Below are positions 59,332 to 64,000 of a stretch of DNA of 64,000 nucleotides, in pieces. Under the pieces are notes generated by a model, which did not search any database, was not told the origin of the DNA, and was given only the letters and a program-made list of their open reading frames with translations. This DNA is from Atherix ibis. Its lineage: Eukaryota > Arthropoda > Insecta > Diptera > Athericidae. Made by a program: the position numbers and the translations under genes. Position 1 is the first letter of the stretch, and every line of letters begins with the position of its first letter. Where the stretch lies: contig OY282608.1 of the NCBI GenBank assembly GCA_958298945.1, positions 14,733,933-14,797,932 on the forward strand. The letters are read 5' to 3'.

Positions 59332-61581
59332 AACCAACAAACCAACAAACCAACAAGCCAACAAGCCAACAAACCAACAAACCAACAAGCCAACAAACTA
59401 ACAAACCAACAAACCAACAAACTAAGTAACCAACAAGCCAACAAACCAACAAACCAACAAGCCAACAAGCCAACAAACCAACAAACCAACAAACCAACAA
59501 ACAAAAAACTAACAAACCAACAAACCAACAAGCCAACAAACCAACAAGCCAACAAACCAACAAACCAACAAACCAACAAGCCAACAACCCAAAAACAAAT
59601 AAACCAACAAACCAAAAAACCAACAAACCAACAAACCAACGAACCAACAAAACAACAAGCCACCAAGCCAACAAACCAACAAACCAACAAGCCAACAAAC
59701 CAACACACCAACAAACCAAGTAACCAAAAAGCCAACAAACTAACAAACCAACAAGCCAACAAGCCAACAAACCAATAAACCAACAAGCCAACAAGCCAAC
59801 AAACCAGCAAATAAATAAACCAACAAACAAATAAACCAACAAACCAACAAACCAACAAACCAACAAACTAACAAACCAACAAGCCAATAAACCAACAAGC
59901 CAACAAGCCAACAAACCAACAAACCAACAAGCCAACAAACCATCAAACCAACAAACCAACATTCCAACAAACCAACAAACCAAGTAACCAACAAGCCAAC
60001 AAACCAACAAACCAACAAGCCAACAAGGCAACAAACCAACAAACCAACAAGCCAACAAACCAACAAACCAACAAACCAGCAAGCCAACAAACCAACAAAC
60101 AAATAAACCAACTAACAAATAAACCAACAAACCAAAAAAACAACAAACCAACAAACCAACAAACCAACAAACCAACAAACCAACAAGCCAACAAGCCAAC
60201 AAACCAACAAGCCAACTAGCCAACAAGCCAAAAAACCAACAAACCAAAAAACCAACAAGCCAACACACCAACAAGCCAACAAACCAACAAGCCAACAAGC
60301 CACAAACCAACAAACCAACAAGCCAACAAACCAACAAACCAACAAGCAACCAAGCCAACAAACCAACAAACCAACAAACCAACAAGCCAACAAACCAACA
60401 AATCAACAAGCCAACAAACCAACAAACCAACAAACCAATATGCCAACAAACCAACAAACTAAGTAACCAACAAGCCAACAAACCAACAAACCAACAAACC
60501 AACAAGCCAACAAGCCAACAAACCAACAAACCAACAAGCCAACAAACCAAAAAACCAACAAACCAACAAGCCACCAAACCAACAAACAAATAAACCAACA
60601 AACCAACAAACCAACAAACCAACAAAACAACAAACCAAAAAACCAACAAACCAACAAACCAACAAGCCAACAAACCAACAAACCAACAAACCAACAAGCC
60701 AACAAGCCAACAAACCAACAAACAAATAAACCAACAAACCAACAAACTAACAAACCAACAAACCAACAAACCAAAAAACCAACAAACCAACAAGCCAACA
60801 AGCCAACAAACCAACAAACTAACAAACCAACAAGCCAACAAACCAAAAAACCAACAAGCCAACAAGCCAACAAACCAACAAACCAACTAGCCAACAAACC
60901 AACAAACCAACAAACTAACAAACCAACAAACCAACAAACCAACAAACCAACAAACCAACAAGCCAACAAACCAACAAACCAACAAACCAACAAGCCAACA
61001 AACCAACAAGCCAACAAACCAACAAACCAACAAACCAAGTAACCAAAAAGCCAACAAACTAACAAACCAACAAAGCAACAAGCCAACAAGCCAACAAAGC
61101 AACAAACCAACAAGCCAACAAACCAACAAACCAACAAACCAACAAGCCAACAAACCAACAAATAAATAAACCAACAAACCAACAAACCAACAAACCAACA
61201 AACCAACAAACAAAAAACCAACAAACCAACAAACCAACAAGCCAACAAGCCAACAACCCAACAAACCAAAAAACCAACAATCCAACAAGCCAACAAACCA
61301 ACAAACCAACAAACCAACAAGCCAACAAACCAACAAACCAACAAACCAACAAGCCAACAACCCAAAAACAAATAAACCAACAAACCAAAAAACCAACAAA
61401 CCAACAAACCAACGAACCAACCAACCAACAAACCAAGTAACCAAAAAGCCAACAAACTAACAAACCAACAAGCCAACAAGCCAACAAACCAACAAACCAA
61501 CAAAGCAACAAGCCAACAAGCCAACAAAGCAAAAAACCAACAAGCCAACAAACCAACAAACCAACAAGCCAACAAACCAAC

Positions 61582-62247
61582 AAACTAACAAGCCAAAAAG
61601 CCAACAAACCAACAAACCAACAAACCAACAAACCAACAAACCAACAAGCCAACAAACCAACAAACCAACAAGCCAACAAACCAACAAACCATCAAACCAA
61701 CAAACCAACAAGCCAACAAGCCAACAAACCAACAAACCAACAAGCCAACAAGCCAACAAACCAACAAACCAACAAGCCAACAAACCAACAAACCAACAAA
61801 ACAACAAGCCAACAAGCCAACAAACCAACAAACCAACAAGCCAACAAACCAACAAACCAACAAACTAACAAGCCAAAAAGCCAACAAACCAACAAACCAA
61901 CAAACCAACAAACCAACAAACCAACAAGCCAACAAACCAACAAACCAACAAGCCAACAAACCAACAAACCATCAAACCAACAAACCAACAAGCCAACAAG
62001 CCAACAAACCAACAAACCAACAAGCCAACAAGCCAACAAACCAACAAACCAACAAGCCAACAAGCCAACAAACCAACAAACCAACAAGCCAACAAACCAA
62101 CAAACTAACAAGCCAAAAAGCCAACAAACCAACAAACCAACAAACCAACAAACCAACAAACCAACAAGCCAACAAACCAACAAACACCAACAAACCAACA
62201 AACCAACAAGCCAACAAACCAACAAACCAACAAGCCAACAAACCAAC
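61582..62247. repeat. Three 240-280 bp tandem subrepeats
   Basis: aaactaacaagccaaaaagcc begins at 61,582, 61,862 and 62,102 (spacing 280 and 240). In the first two copies the aaaccatc unit follows exactly 104 bases later (61,686 and 61,966), as it does in the copy at 57,475. In the third the distance is 146 because of an extra 42 bases that include the aberrant 10-bp unit aaacaccaac at about 62,184. Confidence 0.85.
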
Positions 62248-64000
62248 AAACCATCAAACCAACAAACCAACAAGCCAACAAGCCAACAAACCAACAAACC
62301 AACAAGCCAACAAGCCAACAAACCAACAAACCAACAAGCCAACAAACCAACAAACCAACAAAACAACAAGCCAACAAACCAACAAACCAATAAACCAACA
62401 AACCAACAAGCCAACAAACAAACAAACCAGCAAACCAAGAAACCAACAAACCAACAAGCCAACAAACCAACAAACCAACAACCCAACACACCAACAAGCC
62501 AACAAGCCAACAAACCAACAAACCAACAAGCCAACAAGCAAATAAACCAACAAACCAACAAGCCAACAAACATACAAACCAACAAACCAACAAACCAACA
62601 AACTAAGTAACCAACAAGCCAACAAACCAACAAACCAACAAACCAACGAGCCAACAAACCAACAAATTAACAAGGCAACAAACCAGCAAACCAACAAGCC
62701 AACAAACCAACAAACCAACAAGCCAACAAACCAACAAACCATCAAACCAACAAACCAACAAGCCAACAAGCCAACAAACCAACAAACCAACAAGCCAACA
62801 AGCCAACAAACCAACAAACCAATAAGCCAACAAACCAACAAACCAACAAACCAACAAGCCAACAAACCAACAAACCAACAAACCAACAAACCAACAAGCC
62901 AACAAACCAACAAACCAACAAACCAACAAACCAACAAACCAACAAACCAACAAGCCAACAAGCCAACAAACCAACAAACCAACAAGCCAACAAACCAACA
63001 AGCCAACAAACCAACAAACCAACAAACCAAGTAACCAAAAAGCCCACAAACTAACAAACCAACAAGCCAACAAGCCAACAAACCAACAAACCAACAAGCC
63101 AACAAACCAACAAACTAACAAGCCAAAAAGCCAACAAACCAACAAACCAACAAACCAGCAAACCAACAAGCCAACAAACCAACAAACCAACAAGCCAACA
63201 AATCAACAAACCATCAAACCAACAAACCAACAAGCCAACAAGCCAACAAACCAACAAACCAACAAGCCAACAATACAACAAACCAACAAACCAACAAGCC
63301 AACAAACCAACAAACCAACAAGCCAACAAACCAACAAACCAATAAACCAACAAACCAACAAGCCAACAAACCAACAAACCAGCAAACCAAGAAACCAACA
63401 AACCAACAAGCCAACAAACCAACAAACCAACAAACCAACAACCCAACACACCAACAAGCCAACAAGCCAACAAACCAACAAACCAACAAGCCAACAAGCC
63501 AACAAGCAAATAAACCAACAAACCAACAAGCCAACAAACATACAAACCAACAAACCAACAAACCAACAAACTAAGTAACCAACAAGCCAACAAACCAACA
63601 AACCAACAAACCAACAAGCCAACAATTCAACAAGCTAACAAATCAACAAACCAACAATCCAAGTAACCAAAAAGCCAACAAACTAACAAACCAACAAGCC
63701 AACAAGCCAACAAACCAACAAACCAACAAAGCAACAAGCCAACAAGCCAATAAACCAACAAACCAACAAGCCAACAAACCGACAAACCAACAAGCCAACA
63801 AGCCAACAAACCAACAAACCAACAAACCAACAAGCCATCAAGCCAACAAACCAACAAACCAATAAGCCAACAAGCCAACAAACAAAAAAACTAACAAACC
63901 AACAAGCCAACAAACCAACAAACCAGCAAACCAAGAAACCAACAAACCAACAAGCCAACAAACCAACAAACCAACAAACCAACAAACCAACAAGCCAACA
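62183..64000. repeat. 1.8 kb block repeated from 57,514 (copy 2, cut by window end)
   Basis: This is the partner of 57,514-59,331 at offset 4,669. The left edge coincides with the 10-bp unit near 62,184; left of it the offset is 4,627. The right edge lies beyond the window, so the duplicated length is a minimum. Confidence 0.88.

Larger units (their letters stand above)
1..64000. repeat. 8-bp satellite array, unit aaaccaac (gttggttt on the other strand)
   Basis: Every line of the window is made of the unit aaaccaac or one- or two-base variants of it. Common variants are aaacgaac, aaacaaac, aagccaac, aaactaac, aaatcaac, aaaacaac, aaaccaaa, aaaccaat, and the junction ccaagtaacc. The consensus unit is 37.5% GC, and all its G sits on the minus strand. 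No inverted segment, unique sequence or inserted element interrupts it, and both window edges fall inside the array, so its true length exceeds 64 kb. Arrays like this are usual in eukaryotic heterochromatin and arise by slippage and unequal exchange. There is no gene anywhere, so this entry also covers every gene-free stretch. Species and chromosomal position cannot be told from the sequence. Confidence 0.98.
53234..64000. repeat. Right array domain, aagccaac-rich with a diagnostic marker
   Basis: This part is dominated by aaaccaac and aagccaac. By eye 61,441-62,400 holds about 41 aagcc units and no aaacgaac, against about 6 and 10 in the first 960 bases of the window. A diagnostic junction, gtaaccaaaaagcc followed within 12 bases by actaac, starts at 53,234, 53,722, 54,323, 56,050, 56,530, 57,394, 58,362, 58,994, 59,720, 61,039, 61,437, 63,031 and 63,663. 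I did not find it further left. The two domains overlap between 53.2 and 54.0 kb. Confidence 0.85.

Noticed and set aside
1..64000. Telomere repeat
   Set aside because: The G/T strand has only GG runs in an 8-base unit. I know no telomere of this sequence, and the extensive HOR structure and variant content are unlike a functional terminal array.
1..64000. CRISPR array
   Set aside because: There are no unique spacers between repeats. Everything is the same 8-bp unit, and no cas-like gene is present.
1..64000. Transposable element, tRNA or rRNA remnants
   Set aside because: Reading the full window, I found no stretch departing from the 8-bp unit for more than about two units.

Overview
The whole 64 kb is one uninterrupted satellite (minisatellite-type) array. 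It is built from an 8-bp unit, aaaccaac on the strand shown and gttggttt on the other. I found no stretch of unique sequence, no credible gene, no RNA gene, no transposon and no CRISPR array. The strand shown is almost entirely A and C, and the unit never flips orientation. The array runs off both ends of the window. It is most likely heterochromatin or another satellite-rich part of a eukaryotic chromosome. I cannot name the species or the chromosomal site from the sequence.

The array is not featureless. Single-base variants of the unit (aaacgaac, aaacaaac, aagccaac, aaactaac, aaatcaac, the junction ccaagtaacc, and rarer ones) act as barcodes, and their order reveals higher-order repeats (HORs) at several scales. 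From left to right: 0.3-8.8 kb holds partial and full copies of a ~3.2 kb HOR. At 8.5-22.7 kb a ~7.1 kb block is present twice, head to tail. At 22.4-23.3 kb there is a 449-bp tandem pair. At 25.5-30.1 kb there is a ~2.0 kb repeat with secondary 640/840-bp reshuffling. At 31.0-31.8 kb there is a 376-bp pair. At 32.4-43.9 kb there is a family of 2.4-2.8 kb copies plus a 1.74 kb tandem pair. At 44-53 kb there is a mosaic of older, more diverged copies with local 456-, ~650- and 261-bp duplications. At 53.2-64 kb there is a different variant population, rich in aagccaac and lacking aaacgaac, organised in ~0.87-0.97 kb HORs, with at least 1.8 kb duplicated at a distance of 4,669 bp.

Long open frames exist on both strands, but they are arithmetic artefacts. 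A stop-free 8-bp unit, with 8 not divisible by 3, reads as the same stop-free octapeptide in every frame: VGLLVCWF on the minus strand and KPTNQQTN on the plus strand. I annotate none of them as CDS. The interest of the window lies in its record of slippage, unequal exchange and block amplification, not in a gene system. I did not find an undescribed functional system here.
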